The notes below the pieces were generated by a model, which was not told where the DNA came from, did no database searches, and saw only the letters and a list, made by a program, of their open reading frames with translations. A stretch of DNA of 58,286 nucleotides, taken from assembly GCA_944324265.1 (NCBI GenBank), contig CALUVS010000010.1:1-58286 (forward strand), read 5' to 3'. The translations under genes and the position numbers were made by a program. Shown piece by piece: positions 45,849 through 54,835 of the stretch; the first letter of the stretch is position 1, and every line of letters begins with the position of its first letter. Source of the stretch: an uncultured Traorella sp. GTDB taxonomy: Bacteria; Bacillota_I; Bacilli_A; Erysipelotrichales; Erysipelotrichaceae.

Positions 45849-46946
45849 ATGAAAAATCTTAGTTTTTTGATCAAACCCGCATCATCTTTATGTAATCTGA
45901 GATGCAAATATTGTTTCTATGCAGATGTTTCCGATCATCGGGAAATAAAAAGCAATGGAATTATGAATAAAGAAACAATGAACAATCTAATTAAAAGAGC
46001 ATTAGGTGAATTGGATGAAGATGGTTATGTTACTTTTGCATTTCAAGGAGGAGAACCAACAGTAGCAGGTTTGCCTTATTTTGAAGAATTTACAGAAACT
46101 GTCAATCAAATGAAAAGACCTCATCAGCACATTTCGTATGCGTTGCAGACAAATGGTGTTATTCTTGATGATGAATGGTGTGAGTTCTTTCATAAATATC
46201 AATTTCTGGTAGGTGTATCATTGGATGGCTATAAAGAAAATCATGATGCATTTCGTATCGCTGATGGGAATAAAGCTACTTATAAAAAAGTGATGGAAGG
46301 CATTGCGTGTCTGCGGAAACATCAAGTGGATTTTAATATCTTGACCGTATTGAGCCGTCAGTTAGCCCGTCATCCGCAGAAACTATATGAATTTTATCAA
46401 AGAGAACAATTCAATTATATTCAATTGATTCCATGCTTAGCCGGATTGGATGAAAAAGAGAATATCTTTTCTTTGACTCCTCAGCTATTTTCAGACTTTT
46501 ATAAAAAGTTTTATGATTTATGGCTCAATGAATATACCAAAGGCATTTATCGAAGTATATCTTTTATTGATAATATTGTGCTGATGTATGCAAATCAGCT
46601 GCCGCATCAATGCGGCATGCTTGGACATTGTTCATTACAGTTTGTTGTTGAAAGTGACGGCAGTGTTTATCCATGTGATTTCTATGTATTGGATGAATAT
46701 AAGAGCGGAAATATCAATGAGAATGGTATTGAAGAAATAGCGCAGAATGAAATAAGTCAAAAATTTCTGAAAGAAGAAAGATCATTCAGTCCGCTATGTG
46801 CTTCATGTGAATTTGAACAGATGTGTCACGGGAATTGCAGACGTATGTGCAATACTTATTATGATGAGAAATATTGCGGTTATCAGGATTTCTTAAGATA
46901 TGCTTCACCTACAATAAGCAGAATTGCTTTTCAATTCAGAAGATAA
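45849..46946 (+). CDS. Radical SAM/SPASM enzyme, anaerobic sulfatase-maturase type
   Basis: 365 residues. The radical SAM cluster motif CNLRCKYCFY (about residue 15) and FAFQGGEPTVAGL are followed by a C-terminal SPASM domain with Cys in CGMLGHC, VYPCDFY and CASCEFEQMCHGNCRRMC, for two auxiliary clusters. It is the size and layout of anSME, which turns Ser/Cys into formylglycine in sulfatases under anaerobic conditions. No sulfatase gene or small Cys-rich precursor is adjacent, so the substrate must be elsewhere or different. Shine-Dalgarno GGTGAT; terminator follows. Confidence 0.88.
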   Translation: MKNLSFLIKPASSLCNLRCKYCFYADVSDHREIKSNGIMNKETMNNLIKRALGELDEDGYVTFAFQGGEPTVAGLPYFEEFTETVNQMKRPHQHISYALQTNGVILDDEWCEFFHKYQFLVGVSLDGYKENHDAFRIADGNKATYKKVMEGIACLRKHQVDFNILTVLSRQLARHPQKLYEFYQREQFNYIQLIPCLAGLDEKENIFSLTPQLFSDFYKKFYDLWLNEYTKGIYRSISFIDNIVLMYANQLPHQCGMLGHCSLQFVVESDGSVYPCDFYVLDEYKSGNINENGIEEIAQNEISQKFLKEERSFSPLCASCEFEQMCHGNCRRMCNTYYDEKYCGYQDFLRYASPTISRIAFQFRR

Positions 46947-46957
46947 TTATATAAAAT

Positions 46958-46985
46958 ATAGGACCGATTGAAGGTCCTATTTTAA
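46958..46985 (+). terminator. Terminator of radical SAM gene
   Basis: ATAGGACC, 7-nt loop, GGTCCTAT then TTTA. Confidence 0.78.
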
Positions 46986-47112
46986 ATGTGTATATAGAAC
47001 TATAAACTGAAAGTAAATACTGATGAACTATTCGAAACTTCTTTCGATTACTTACTTTCTATACAATGAATTTGTAAATGATAATTTTCTAACAAAGAGA
47101 GGAGAAAGAAAG

Positions 47113-48771
47113 ATGCGAAAAACAAAAAAAGGGATGAAGCTGACAATGGCTACATTGGTATTAGCTATGACAGCTTGTTCCGTAGGTGAACAGCCGGCAC
47201 AGGAAGATGAGGGAATTCATTATACGGCAGGGACTTATACTGCAACGGCCGATGGCCGCGGGGGAGAAATGACAGTAGAGGTCACAGTTTCTGAGGATGA
47301 AATTATATCAATTGAGGTTACCGATCATCAGGAAACACCAGGTATTTCTGATTATCCTTTGACTGAAATTCCAGCTGAAATTGTTGAGTATCAGTCATTA
47401 AATGTCGACAGTGTTACTGGTGCAACAATGACTTCCAGTGCCATCGTTCGTGCAGTTTCTGATGCATTGGAACAAGCAGGTGCAGATGTTATCTTAGTTG
47501 AAAAACTGCCATTTGCCGGAGGAAGCTTGCTATTAGCTGGCGGTGGATTTGCAACGGCTGAAAGTGATGTTGTCAGTGCTATGGGTGCGGATGACAGCTT
47601 AGAAAGAATTATGGATTACTTCCGTATGGTCAATGAAGCTTCACAGCGTCAGCCAGACTATGAATTTGTGGAATATGTCTTATCTGAAACAGGTAATACG
47701 ATTGATTATATGACAAATAAGTTTGGCATGGAGCCAACTTATTCTGATCGCGGGGACTATATCCGTACAAACTTCGGTGAAGGATGGCAGGAAGTTGCAT
47801 CTTTATTGCAGGTATTGGAAGATGAAGGTGCTACAGTATTGCTGAACACTGAAGCAACAGGCATCGTAATGAAAGATGGTGCTGCAGCAGGATTGGAAGT
47901 CAGCGGAGAAAACGGTGATTTCACTATTCATGCAGATAAAGTAATCATTGCAACCGGCGGTGCTTCTTGGGATCAAGAACGTCTGCAGGCAGCTAATCCA
48001 GAATTGGAAACAGTAGCATTGAATGAACAAGCAATTCGAGGCAATTCAGGAGATGGATTGGGTATGTTGGAAGAAGTCGGTGCACAGATGGGCGAAGGAC
48101 CATTCATCAAATCAGCTTATCCTGATTTCTCAGTAGCCTTCCGCTTTACTTGGAGAAATAATCCATCCGTAGCAAACAGCTTAGTTGTAGATGCAGAAGG
48201 AAATCGTTTCTATAATGAAGCTCCATATAATTCAATGATGCTGAATCAGCACATGATTGAACATGAAAGTCCAGCATATTATGCATTATTCGATACAGTA
48301 AATACAGATGAAAACTTCCTTGCATTATTGGAAGAATATGCTGCAGATGATAATGCTAATATCGTTGTTTACGGTCAAACAATTGAGGAAGTTGCAGAAA
48401 AGTTAGATATGGATTCAGCTACTCTGCAGGCGACTTATGATCGTTATCAGCAGATGTGCATAAATGGAGTTGATGAAGACTTTGGAAAGAGTGCTTTAAA
48501 TCTGATCGCTTATCAGCCAGAAGGCGGATTCTATGCTGCTTATATTCAGCCAGCTTCATGGGGAACTATCGGCGGAGCAATCACTGATGAACAGTTCCAC
48601 GTATTAGATACAGAAAATCAGCCAATTGCAAATCTATATGCAGTAGGTGAAAGTGCAACATCAACACTCTTTGGTGATTACTATCTTGGCGGATTCTCTT
48701 TGGGTTATTACTCAACAGCAGGACGTATAGCTGCACAAAGCGCAGTATCAGAGTTAGGAATTGCAGAATAA
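47113..48771 (+). CDS. Lipoprotein fumarate/urocanate-reductase-like flavoprotein lacking the FAD Rossmann motif
   Basis: 552 residues from ATG 47113 (AGAGGAGA upstream). Lipoprotein signal with LAMTAC (Cys22); FMN-binding domain (about 36-122) with the flavinylation motif SVTGATMTS (Thr105); then an FAD_binding_2/reductase domain ending NLYAVGESATST. Normally about 50 residues bearing GxGxxG lie between the two domains; here ...DALEQAGAD runs straight into VILVEKLPFAGGS, the second half of the FAD fold. The short repeat AGAD/V suggests an in-frame deletion. FAD binding should be impaired. Related to the broken gene at 6509. Confidence 0.88.
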   Translation: MRKTKKGMKLTMATLVLAMTACSVGEQPAQEDEGIHYTAGTYTATADGRGGEMTVEVTVSEDEIISIEVTDHQETPGISDYPLTEIPAEIVEYQSLNVDSVTGATMTSSAIVRAVSDALEQAGADVILVEKLPFAGGSLLLAGGGFATAESDVVSAMGADDSLERIMDYFRMVNEASQRQPDYEFVEYVLSETGNTIDYMTNKFGMEPTYSDRGDYIRTNFGEGWQEVASLLQVLEDEGATVLLNTEATGIVMKDGAAAGLEVSGENGDFTIHADKVIIATGGASWDQERLQAANPELETVALNEQAIRGNSGDGLGMLEEVGAQMGEGPFIKSAYPDFSVAFRFTWRNNPSVANSLVVDAEGNRFYNEAPYNSMMLNQHMIEHESPAYYALFDTVNTDENFLALLEEYAADDNANIVVYGQTIEEVAEKLDMDSATLQATYDRYQQMCINGVDEDFGKSALNLIAYQPEGGFYAAYIQPASWGTIGGAITDEQFHVLDTENQPIANLYAVGESATSTLFGDYYLGGFSLGYYSTAGRIAAQSAVSELGIAE

Positions 48772-48784
48772 GGTAATAAAACAG

Positions 48785-48819
48785 AGCGAGAAATCTCATA
48801 AGGATTCTCGCTTTTTTTC
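48785..48819 (+). terminator. Terminator of flavoprotein gene
   Basis: AGCGAGAAATC, 7-nt loop, GATTCTCGCT (one bulge) and TTTTTTT. Confidence 0.85.
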
Positions 48820-48874
48820 TATTTTAAACAATTATTGAGAAAAAAGTTACAATAAAATATCTGCGTTAAATTCT

Positions 48875-49102
48875 TTACTTTTTTAAATAATCATCAATTA
48901 GTTTTTGAATCCCATCAATTGATCTTAATGAATTGCGATCAATGCGTGTTGGCTGCAGTTCAATGCCTTCATCTTCTAAATATGAAAATAATTCTATAAA
49001 AGCAAATGAATCTAAAATTCCGCTTTCTAATAAATCAATAGAGGAATCTAAAACACGTTCATCTTCACAAATTTCCATTAATATTTCTTTTAAATCTTTC
49101 AT
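48875..49102 (-). CDS. dltC: D-alanyl carrier protein-like (DltC)
   Basis: 75-residue acyl/aminoacyl carrier protein from ATG 49102 (GAAGGAGAC upstream). Helix I, then GILDSFAFIELFSYLEDEG: the Ser of DSF is the 4'-phosphopantetheine site, and GI(I/L)DSF is the form seen in DltC. It overlaps the end of the ligase gene by 38 nt. In the classic pathway D-alanine is passed from DltA to DltC to DltB/DltD for teichoic-acid decoration. Here only ligase and carrier are present, so another acceptor is possible. Confidence 0.82.
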   Translation of the reverse strand: MKDLKEILMEICEDERVLDSSIDLLESGILDSFAFIELFSYLEDEGIELQPTRIDRNSLRSIDGIQKLIDDYLKK

Positions 49103-50456
49103 AAAGTCTCCTTCTATCAATTTTATAATTGGCATTCTCTGGTATTTGATCAACAATCTTAATACTTCTAGGAACCATATAAGCAGGCAGTTTTCTGCTT
49201 AATTCTTCTTTTACTGTATTCAAAGATATATCTCCGGTCACATAAGCTTTGATTGTTTTCACCGTATTGTTTGAATCCATGATAGGAAAAACAGCGCATT
49301 GTTCTACATGAGGAACAGAAGACAATACCTGTTCAATTTCTGCTAATTCAATGCGATATCCTTTATATTTGATCTGAGAATCCTTGCGGCCAATGCAATA
49401 CAGCAGGTCATTCTCAATATATCCAAGATCACCTGTAAAATATTGATCGATATTCTTAGAGGATGAAAGATATCCATGAAAGACACTTTTGCCTGATAAG
49501 ACAATTTCATCATTGATAATAGTGACTTCACAAGCTAAATTTTTCATATCTCCTACCGGTAAGTATTTGCTTTGACACATTTCTTGATTGATCTGAACTG
49601 CACTGACAGCACTGGTTGCTTCACTGGGACCATAAGCATTAATCAGTATAAGATCTTCAAAACGAGTTAATGCCTTTAATGCTGTATCACATAGAAGCAT
49701 TTCACCGCAGCAATAGATTTGATCAATAAAAGGATAATGGTGCGAATCAAATTCTTTATTTAACAGCAGCATGCGAAGAAATGTAGGGGTTGCGACAATG
49801 CTTGATGGCTGATATCGATCTATAAGCTGAAATAACTGACCATAATCATGCAGTCTTGTTCTGTCACAGGCAATGATTGCAGAGCCATATCTCAGGCAGC
49901 AAATCAATTCAACGACACTTAGATCGAAGCTGAAACTCGCCTGACTTAAAATGGAATCGGGAATATGAGGAAATACACCGGCAATCCATTGAGAAAAATT
50001 GTCACAATTCTCATAAGTGATCGGAATGCCTTTGGGCTTTCCGCTGCTTCCGGAAGTAAAAATAATATAAGCAATTTCATTATGCAGAGATTGCAGAGGA
50101 ATATTCTGTTTCTTTTGTACAGGTGATATTTTCTCTATCACATCATAAGGAAACAAAGATACTTCAATGAGACAGGATGCCTGTGTCTGATTCATAATTT
50201 CTAAAATACGTTCTACTGGCCAAGCATCATCAATGGGTACATAAGCACGATTAGCTAAAAGACAGGCAAAAATACTGATAAGCATTTCCTTTTGTTTATG
50301 ACCATAAATAAGAACCGGTGAGCTGCCTTTTTGATTTAAAACAATAGCCAAAGATAGACTAGACTCATAGAGTTCCTGAAAGGTAAGTGAATCATCAAAT
50401 GTCTGATAAGCAATTTTATTCTGCTTCAGACAATTCTGTATCATAGCTTCAATCAT
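49065..50456 (-). CDS. dltA: DltA-like amino acid adenylation enzyme
   Basis: 463-residue member of the ANL superfamily, near DltA in size and motifs. A3 phosphate loop IIFTSGSSGKPKG, A5 LINAYGPSEATSAVS, A7 FTGDLGY, A8 SQIKYKGYRIELAEIE and the C-terminal Lys (ANYKIDRR) are all in place, so it should be active. DltA uses D-alanine; specificity cannot be fixed by eye (CCGEMLLCDTALKAL region). It follows the VanW gene with 8 nt overlap and precedes the carrier gene, giving a VanW-ligase-carrier operon without dltB or dltD. Confidence 0.83.
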   Translation of the reverse strand: MIEAMIQNCLKQNKIAYQTFDDSLTFQELYESSLSLAIVLNQKGSSPVLIYGHKQKEMLISIFACLLANRAYVPIDDAWPVERILEIMNQTQASCLIEVSLFPYDVIEKISPVQKKQNIPLQSLHNEIAYIIFTSGSSGKPKGIPITYENCDNFSQWIAGVFPHIPDSILSQASFSFDLSVVELICCLRYGSAIIACDRTRLHDYGQLFQLIDRYQPSSIVATPTFLRMLLLNKEFDSHHYPFIDQIYCCGEMLLCDTALKALTRFEDLILINAYGPSEATSAVSAVQINQEMCQSKYLPVGDMKNLACEVTIINDEIVLSGKSVFHGYLSSSKNIDQYFTGDLGYIENDLLYCIGRKDSQIKYKGYRIELAEIEQVLSSVPHVEQCAVFPIMDSNNTVKTIKAYVTGDISLNTVKEELSRKLPAYMVPRSIKIVDQIPENANYKIDRRRLYERFKRNINGNL

Positions 50457-51285
50457 GCTGATTGCCTCTTATCTGATCCGGCGGAATCAAAGCAGGATCA
50501 TACATGACTAAAGAATGATTGACAAGAATACGTTCTTTTTTGATTAATTCATTAGTATTTCGGTTATAGGTAAGACGATACACTTCTGAGTTACGATAAT
50601 ATTGGTCATTAATCTTTTCAAAGTGATGGTTTTCTTCCACTAATTTATAACGCACCGGAAATGGCCGTAATGAGCGCAGTTCACCGTATAATTCGTCATT
50701 TTCAATCCATACAAGAAGCTGCAGAGGCTGATCCGTTGTATTTTGAAAGCGATAATCGACATTCTTATAAACAATAGAAGTACCCGTACCAAAAGGAACT
50801 CGTCTTCTTTCATCCGGGAATAAAGCATCGCTGTGATGATGTAACTCGACAACACTGCAAGGGCTGTTTAAAACAAGCCAATGAATCATATTCGCCATCT
50901 GACATAAACCGCCTCCGATACCGGCTTTCATTGTATCTTTGCCGATCATCAATCCATCCAGATATCCTTTTTTGGCTGTCGGTTTTCCTACCGTTTTCCA
51001 AAATGAGAAGATTTCATTGGGTTCAATGATCAAACCATTAATTTGTTTGCAGGCCAAAGATAAATTCACTACTTTGTTTTCCTGCAGCTGCATATCAACT
51101 CCTACTAATTTTCTTCTGAGAATAGAACAATGTCCTTTGACAATATTCGGTAATATTTCAGTACTCTTTTTTGATGCAAAAGGGACATGGTTAAAAAAAT
51201 CCCTGACATCACGAAGCAGGCATTCTTTGAATAACGATATTTTATAACAAGTGGGATTTATCTCACAAAATAGTTTCCTTTTCAT
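50449..51285 (-). CDS. VanW family protein
   Basis: 278 residues from ATG 51285; longer in-frame readings run into the promoter region. The VanW domain covers most of it: IIEPNEIFSFWKTVG, PTAKKGYLDG, GIGGGLCQMANMIHW, VELHHHSDALFPD and RVPFGTGTSI. There is no signal peptide, so it resembles the original VanW of vanB clusters, an accessory of unknown role that is not itself sufficient for vancomycin resistance; no other van gene is here. TACAAT lies only 6 nt before the ATG, so the mRNA may be nearly leaderless. It heads the dltA-dltC-like operon. Confidence 0.85.
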   Translation of the reverse strand: MKRKLFCEINPTCYKISLFKECLLRDVRDFFNHVPFASKKSTEILPNIVKGHCSILRRKLVGVDMQLQENKVVNLSLACKQINGLIIEPNEIFSFWKTVGKPTAKKGYLDGLMIGKDTMKAGIGGGLCQMANMIHWLVLNSPCSVVELHHHSDALFPDERRRVPFGTGTSIVYKNVDYRFQNTTDQPLQLLVWIENDELYGELRSLRPFPVRYKLVEENHHFEKINDQYYRNSEVYRLTYNRNTNELIKKERILVNHSLVMYDPALIPPDQIRGNQHD

Positions 51286-51350
51286 ACTTTGATTGTACCA
51301 CTTATGATAAAATGTATCTAGAATAAATACTAGAAAAGAGGTTGTTTCAA

Positions 51351-52085
51351 ATGAATCAAATACAAACATTGATTGTAAAAGCACACAGAATTGTCGTATT
51401 CAGCGGTGCAGGTTTTTCAACTGAAAGCAATATTCCTGATTTTCGAAGTGACAGCGGAATTTATAAGCAAAATAAATATCCTTATCCAAGTGAAGTGATG
51501 CTCAGTCATGATTTCTTTATGGCTCATCCCAAAGAATTTTATGAATTTTATCGCAATGAGATGGTCTATGAAGAGGCTATGCCGAATCGGGGGCATTTAG
51601 CAGTTGCACAATTAGAAAGAATGGGAAAATTAGAAGCTGTTATTACTCAGAATATTGATGGACTGCATCAAAAAGCAGGAAACCAAAGGGTGATTGAACT
51701 GCATGGCAGCATTCATCGTAATTACTGTATGAAATGTCATAAGTTTTATGGTTTAAAAAAGATACTTGAAGATAAACCATTGCCGATTTGTGATTGCGGT
51801 GCTTTGATCAAGCCGGATGTTGTTTTGTATCAGGAAGGATTAGACAATGAAGTGATTCATCAAGCAATAAATGCATTAGAAAGAGCTGATTTGCTTATTG
51901 TAGCAGGAACTTCTTTAGTTGTTTATCCAGCTGCAGGATTGCTGCAGTATTATGGCGGAAAAGAAATGATCTTGATCAATCACGATCCTACCAGTGCAGA
52001 TCATTTAGCTACTGTTGTTTCCAGAAATAATATCGGAGATGAATTGGATTTTTTGAATCATGAATTGCAGGAAATGCAGGAGTAA
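51351..52085 (+). CDS. cobB: NAD-dependent protein deacylase, SIR2 family
   Basis: 244 residues from ATG 51351 (AAAGAGGTTG upstream). NAD-binding GAGFSTESNIPDFRS, TQNIDGLHQKAG and catalytic His in IELHGS are conserved; a structural zinc is bound by CMKCHKF and CDCG. Removes acetyl or other acyl groups from lysine. Diverges from the VanW operon. FSTES in place of FSAES is a modest variation. Confidence 0.93.
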   Translation: MNQIQTLIVKAHRIVVFSGAGFSTESNIPDFRSDSGIYKQNKYPYPSEVMLSHDFFMAHPKEFYEFYRNEMVYEEAMPNRGHLAVAQLERMGKLEAVITQNIDGLHQKAGNQRVIELHGSIHRNYCMKCHKFYGLKKILEDKPLPICDCGALIKPDVVLYQEGLDNEVIHQAINALERADLLIVAGTSLVVYPAAGLLQYYGGKEMILINHDPTSADHLATVVSRNNIGDELDFLNHELQEMQE

Positions 52086-52160
52086 GCCGTAAAAAGGCTA
52101 GGTGTGACACCTGATTTATGATATAATCAATAAAGATAAGCAGTGATTAGGAGTGTGTGT

Positions 52161-52793
52161 ATGAAAGGTTATTTTATTACTTTTGAAGGGCCGGACGGCA
52201 GCGGGAAAACGACAATCAGTACATTGGTGCAGAAACGTTTGGCAGAAATGGGTTATGATGCCATTTATACACGTGAACCAGGCGGAATAGATATTGCGGA
52301 ACAGATTCGTGATGTCATCTTAAATCCAAAGAATATCAATATGGATGCGAAAACAGAAGCACTGCTTTATGCAGCTTCCCGCCGTCAGCATTTAGTTGAA
52401 AAAGTATTGCCGGCAATTCAGGAAGGTAAAATTGTTATCTGTGATCGCTTTGTGGACAGTTCCTTGGTTTATCAAGGCTATGCTCGTCATTTAGGCATAG
52501 AAGATGTATACAATATTAATATGTTTGCGATTGAAGGACATTTTCCTGATGCTACAATTTTCTTGAATCTGGATTATGATGAGGGACTCAAGCGTATTGA
52601 AACACGTACGTTCAAAGATCGTCTTGATTTGGAAACGAATACCTTCCACAGTGAGGTAGCCAAAGGATATCAGATTGTGCTGCAGAAATATAAACACCGC
52701 ATGAATGTCATTGATGCTTCCAAACCCATTGATGAGGTTGTGGAAGAAGCCTTGGCCATTGTAATGGAGATAATCAATCATGCTGCAGAATAA
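52161..52793 (+). CDS. tmk: Thymidylate kinase
   Basis: 210 residues from ATG 52161 (AGGAGTG upstream). P-loop FEGPDGSGKTTIS, TREPGG, and DRFVDSSLVYQGYAR with the DR(Y/F) motif. Phosphorylates dTMP. An extended -10 TGATATAAT precedes it (about 52119). It starts tmk-holB-ricT-rsmI, overlapping holB by 14 nt. Confidence 0.97.
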   Translation: MKGYFITFEGPDGSGKTTISTLVQKRLAEMGYDAIYTREPGGIDIAEQIRDVILNPKNINMDAKTEALLYAASRRQHLVEKVLPAIQEGKIVICDRFVDSSLVYQGYARHLGIEDVYNINMFAIEGHFPDATIFLNLDYDEGLKRIETRTFKDRLDLETNTFHSEVAKGYQIVLQKYKHRMNVIDASKPIDEVVEEALAIVMEIINHAAE

Positions 52794-53754
52794 ACTTGCA
52801 GATGAACAAAAAGTAGCCTATCAGATTTTAAAGAATGGGTTAAAAAACAATAGTTTTGTTCATGCTTATCTATTTGTGGGAGAAAAAGGGACACCGAAGA
52901 TGGAAACAGCCATTTTCTTAGCGCAAAGTCTATTATGTGATCAAGAAGGTTTTGCCTGTGAAACATGTGATACCTGTCAGCGTGTCAAAGATGGCAATTA
53001 TGCCGATCTGATTATCAAAGACGGAACAGATTCTTCTATTAAAAAAGAAGATATTCTGAATATCCAGGAGCAGTTCTCTAAAACAGCGATAGAAGCTAAG
53101 GAAAGAAAAATCTATATTCTTAACATGATTGAAAATGCGACACCGGAAGCTTTGAATTCACTTTTGAAGTTTTTGGAGGAACCAAGTGAAGATGTTACAG
53201 CGATTCTTATCTGTGAACAGCAGGATCGATTATTGCCGACCATTATCTCTCGCTGTCAGATGATTCCATTTCGCAAGACATTGCCCAATGCCCTGCTTCA
53301 GAAATGCAGAAATGAAAATATGAATGAATTAGATGCTTATCTGCTGACATATTTAGTGAATAATTATGAACAGATAAGTGAAATCATTGAAGATGAGAAT
53401 TATCAAAATGCCAGATATTTGGCGATAAGTGTCTTAGAAAAAATGATTCTTTCTGTTCATGAAGCTTCTTTATTTCTTCAAATAGAAGGATTTAAAGAAA
53501 AAAAAGGCAATGATCGGGCTCAATTCAATTATTTTATTGAAATATTGATGCGTTTCTTCAAGGATTGCTTGAGAAAAGATTGTGAATGTCAGAGTGAACA
53601 ATGGCAGGAATTGATTCGTCAATATCAAAAGAAAAACTGTGTACAAATGCTGAGTGTCTGTATGCAGATCAAAGATAAATGCAATAAATCAGTCAATATT
53701 AAACTGCTTTCAGATCAATTGATGGCAGAAATAAGGAGGTGCAGTCATGAGTGA
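52780..53754 (+). CDS. holB: DNA polymerase III delta-prime subunit
   Basis: 324-residue clamp-loader subunit. The AAA+ fold is recognisable (FVHAYLFVGEKGTPKMETA) but the P-loop is degenerate, as expected for the non-hydrolysing delta-prime; the zinc module has CETCDTC. LLKFLEEPSEDVTAILICEQ and ILPTIISRCQ-like LLPTIISRCQMIPF follow. Works with DnaX (29645). Confidence 0.93.
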   Translation: MLQNKLADEQKVAYQILKNGLKNNSFVHAYLFVGEKGTPKMETAIFLAQSLLCDQEGFACETCDTCQRVKDGNYADLIIKDGTDSSIKKEDILNIQEQFSKTAIEAKERKIYILNMIENATPEALNSLLKFLEEPSEDVTAILICEQQDRLLPTIISRCQMIPFRKTLPNALLQKCRNENMNELDAYLLTYLVNNYEQISEIIEDENYQNARYLAISVLEKMILSVHEASLFLQIEGFKEKKGNDRAQFNYFIEILMRFFKDCLRKDCECQSEQWQELIRQYQKKNCVQMLSVCMQIKDKCNKSVNIKLLSDQLMAEIRRCSHE

Positions 53755-54835
53755 GGAAAAAAATGAAAAACAACCATTGAAAAAACCGGTAAATCATAAA
53801 AATAAAAAAACTAATCAGAAGCCTAAGCAGCAGGCTAATGAAGAAAAAACACCGAAAAAAGATAAACCTCAGAATCAGAACAAAAGAAAAAAAGAGACAA
53901 ATCCAGTAAAGAAAGAAACAAAAGAATTAAAAGAAGTTCAGGAAATAAAAAAAGAAGTACTTCAAAAGAAAAGTGAAACTGCAGAAAAGAAAGAAGAAAC
54001 AGCAGAAACAAGTGCAGTAACATATCGTTATCTTGCTTTTGTCAGTTTTGAAGGAAGCAAGAAGATGTATACTTTTGGTACTGACAGTGATGATTTTGAA
54101 GTAAATGATAAAGTTGTTGTGGAAACAATTCGCGGTTTAGAAATCGGTACTATTGTCAAAGAAAATCAAGTTTTCCAAGAAATTCCGATGGATATGGGAA
54201 TCAAACCGGTCATTCGTAAAGCGACAGAAAAAGATCTGCAGGACAATGAAAACAATAAATTGGCCGCAAAAGATGCATTGAAGGTTTGTGAAGAAGCGAT
54301 TGCGAAGCTTGGATTGGATATGCATTTGATTGAAGCAGAATATACACTGGACAGAAGCAAAATTATCTTTGTCTATGTAGCGGATGATCGTGTAGACTTC
54401 AGAGAATTGTTAAAGGATCTGGCAACAAAATTCAAATGCCGCATTGAGCTGCGTCAGATTGGGCCAAGAAATAAGGCAAAGATTGTAGGCGGACTTGGAA
54501 CATGCGGTATGGAAACTTGCTGCTCAAGATTTTTAAATGATTTTGATGTTGTATCTATTAACATGGCAAAAAATCAGCTATTGGCATTGAATGTTCAAAA
54601 ACTATCCGGACAGTGCGGCAAACTGATGTGCTGTCTGAAATATGAAGATGCGCAGTACAAGGAAATGCGTGAAGGACTTCCGAAGCTGAATGCACAAATT
54701 GAATATAGAGGAAGCAAGTATCGTGTGACAAGCTTGAATTTATTATTGAAGCAGGCCAAGATTGAAAACAAAGAAGATGTGCAGTTCTTGGATTTCTCTG
54801 AATTATGGCCGGATATTGATTGGTCAAAACGATGA
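53747..54835 (+). CDS. ricT: RicT/YaaT, PSP1 domain protein
   Basis: 362 residues. Residues 1-90 are a Lys/Glu/Gln-rich disordered extension absent from B. subtilis RicT; the PSP1 core (about 95-355) carries the Cys clusters CGMETCCSRF and CGKLMCCLKYE that hold iron-sulfur clusters in the RicA-RicF-RicT complex, an adaptor for RNase Y processing. Overlaps holB by 8 nt and rsmI by 4 nt. Partners RicA/RicF are not in the window. Confidence 0.92.
   Translation: MSEEKNEKQPLKKPVNHKNKKTNQKPKQQANEEKTPKKDKPQNQNKRKKETNPVKKETKELKEVQEIKKEVLQKKSETAEKKEETAETSAVTYRYLAFVSFEGSKKMYTFGTDSDDFEVNDKVVVETIRGLEIGTIVKENQVFQEIPMDMGIKPVIRKATEKDLQDNENNKLAAKDALKVCEEAIAKLGLDMHLIEAEYTLDRSKIIFVYVADDRVDFRELLKDLATKFKCRIELRQIGPRNKAKIVGGLGTCGMETCCSRFLNDFDVVSINMAKNQLLALNVQKLSGQCGKLMCCLKYEDAQYKEMREGLPKLNAQIEYRGSKYRVTSLNLLLKQAKIENKEDVQFLDFSELWPDIDWSKR

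Noticed and set aside
50449-51285. Vancomycin-resistance cluster because of VanW
   Set aside because: No vanH, vanA/B ligase, vanX, vanR or vanS is present; VanW alone does not indicate resistance.
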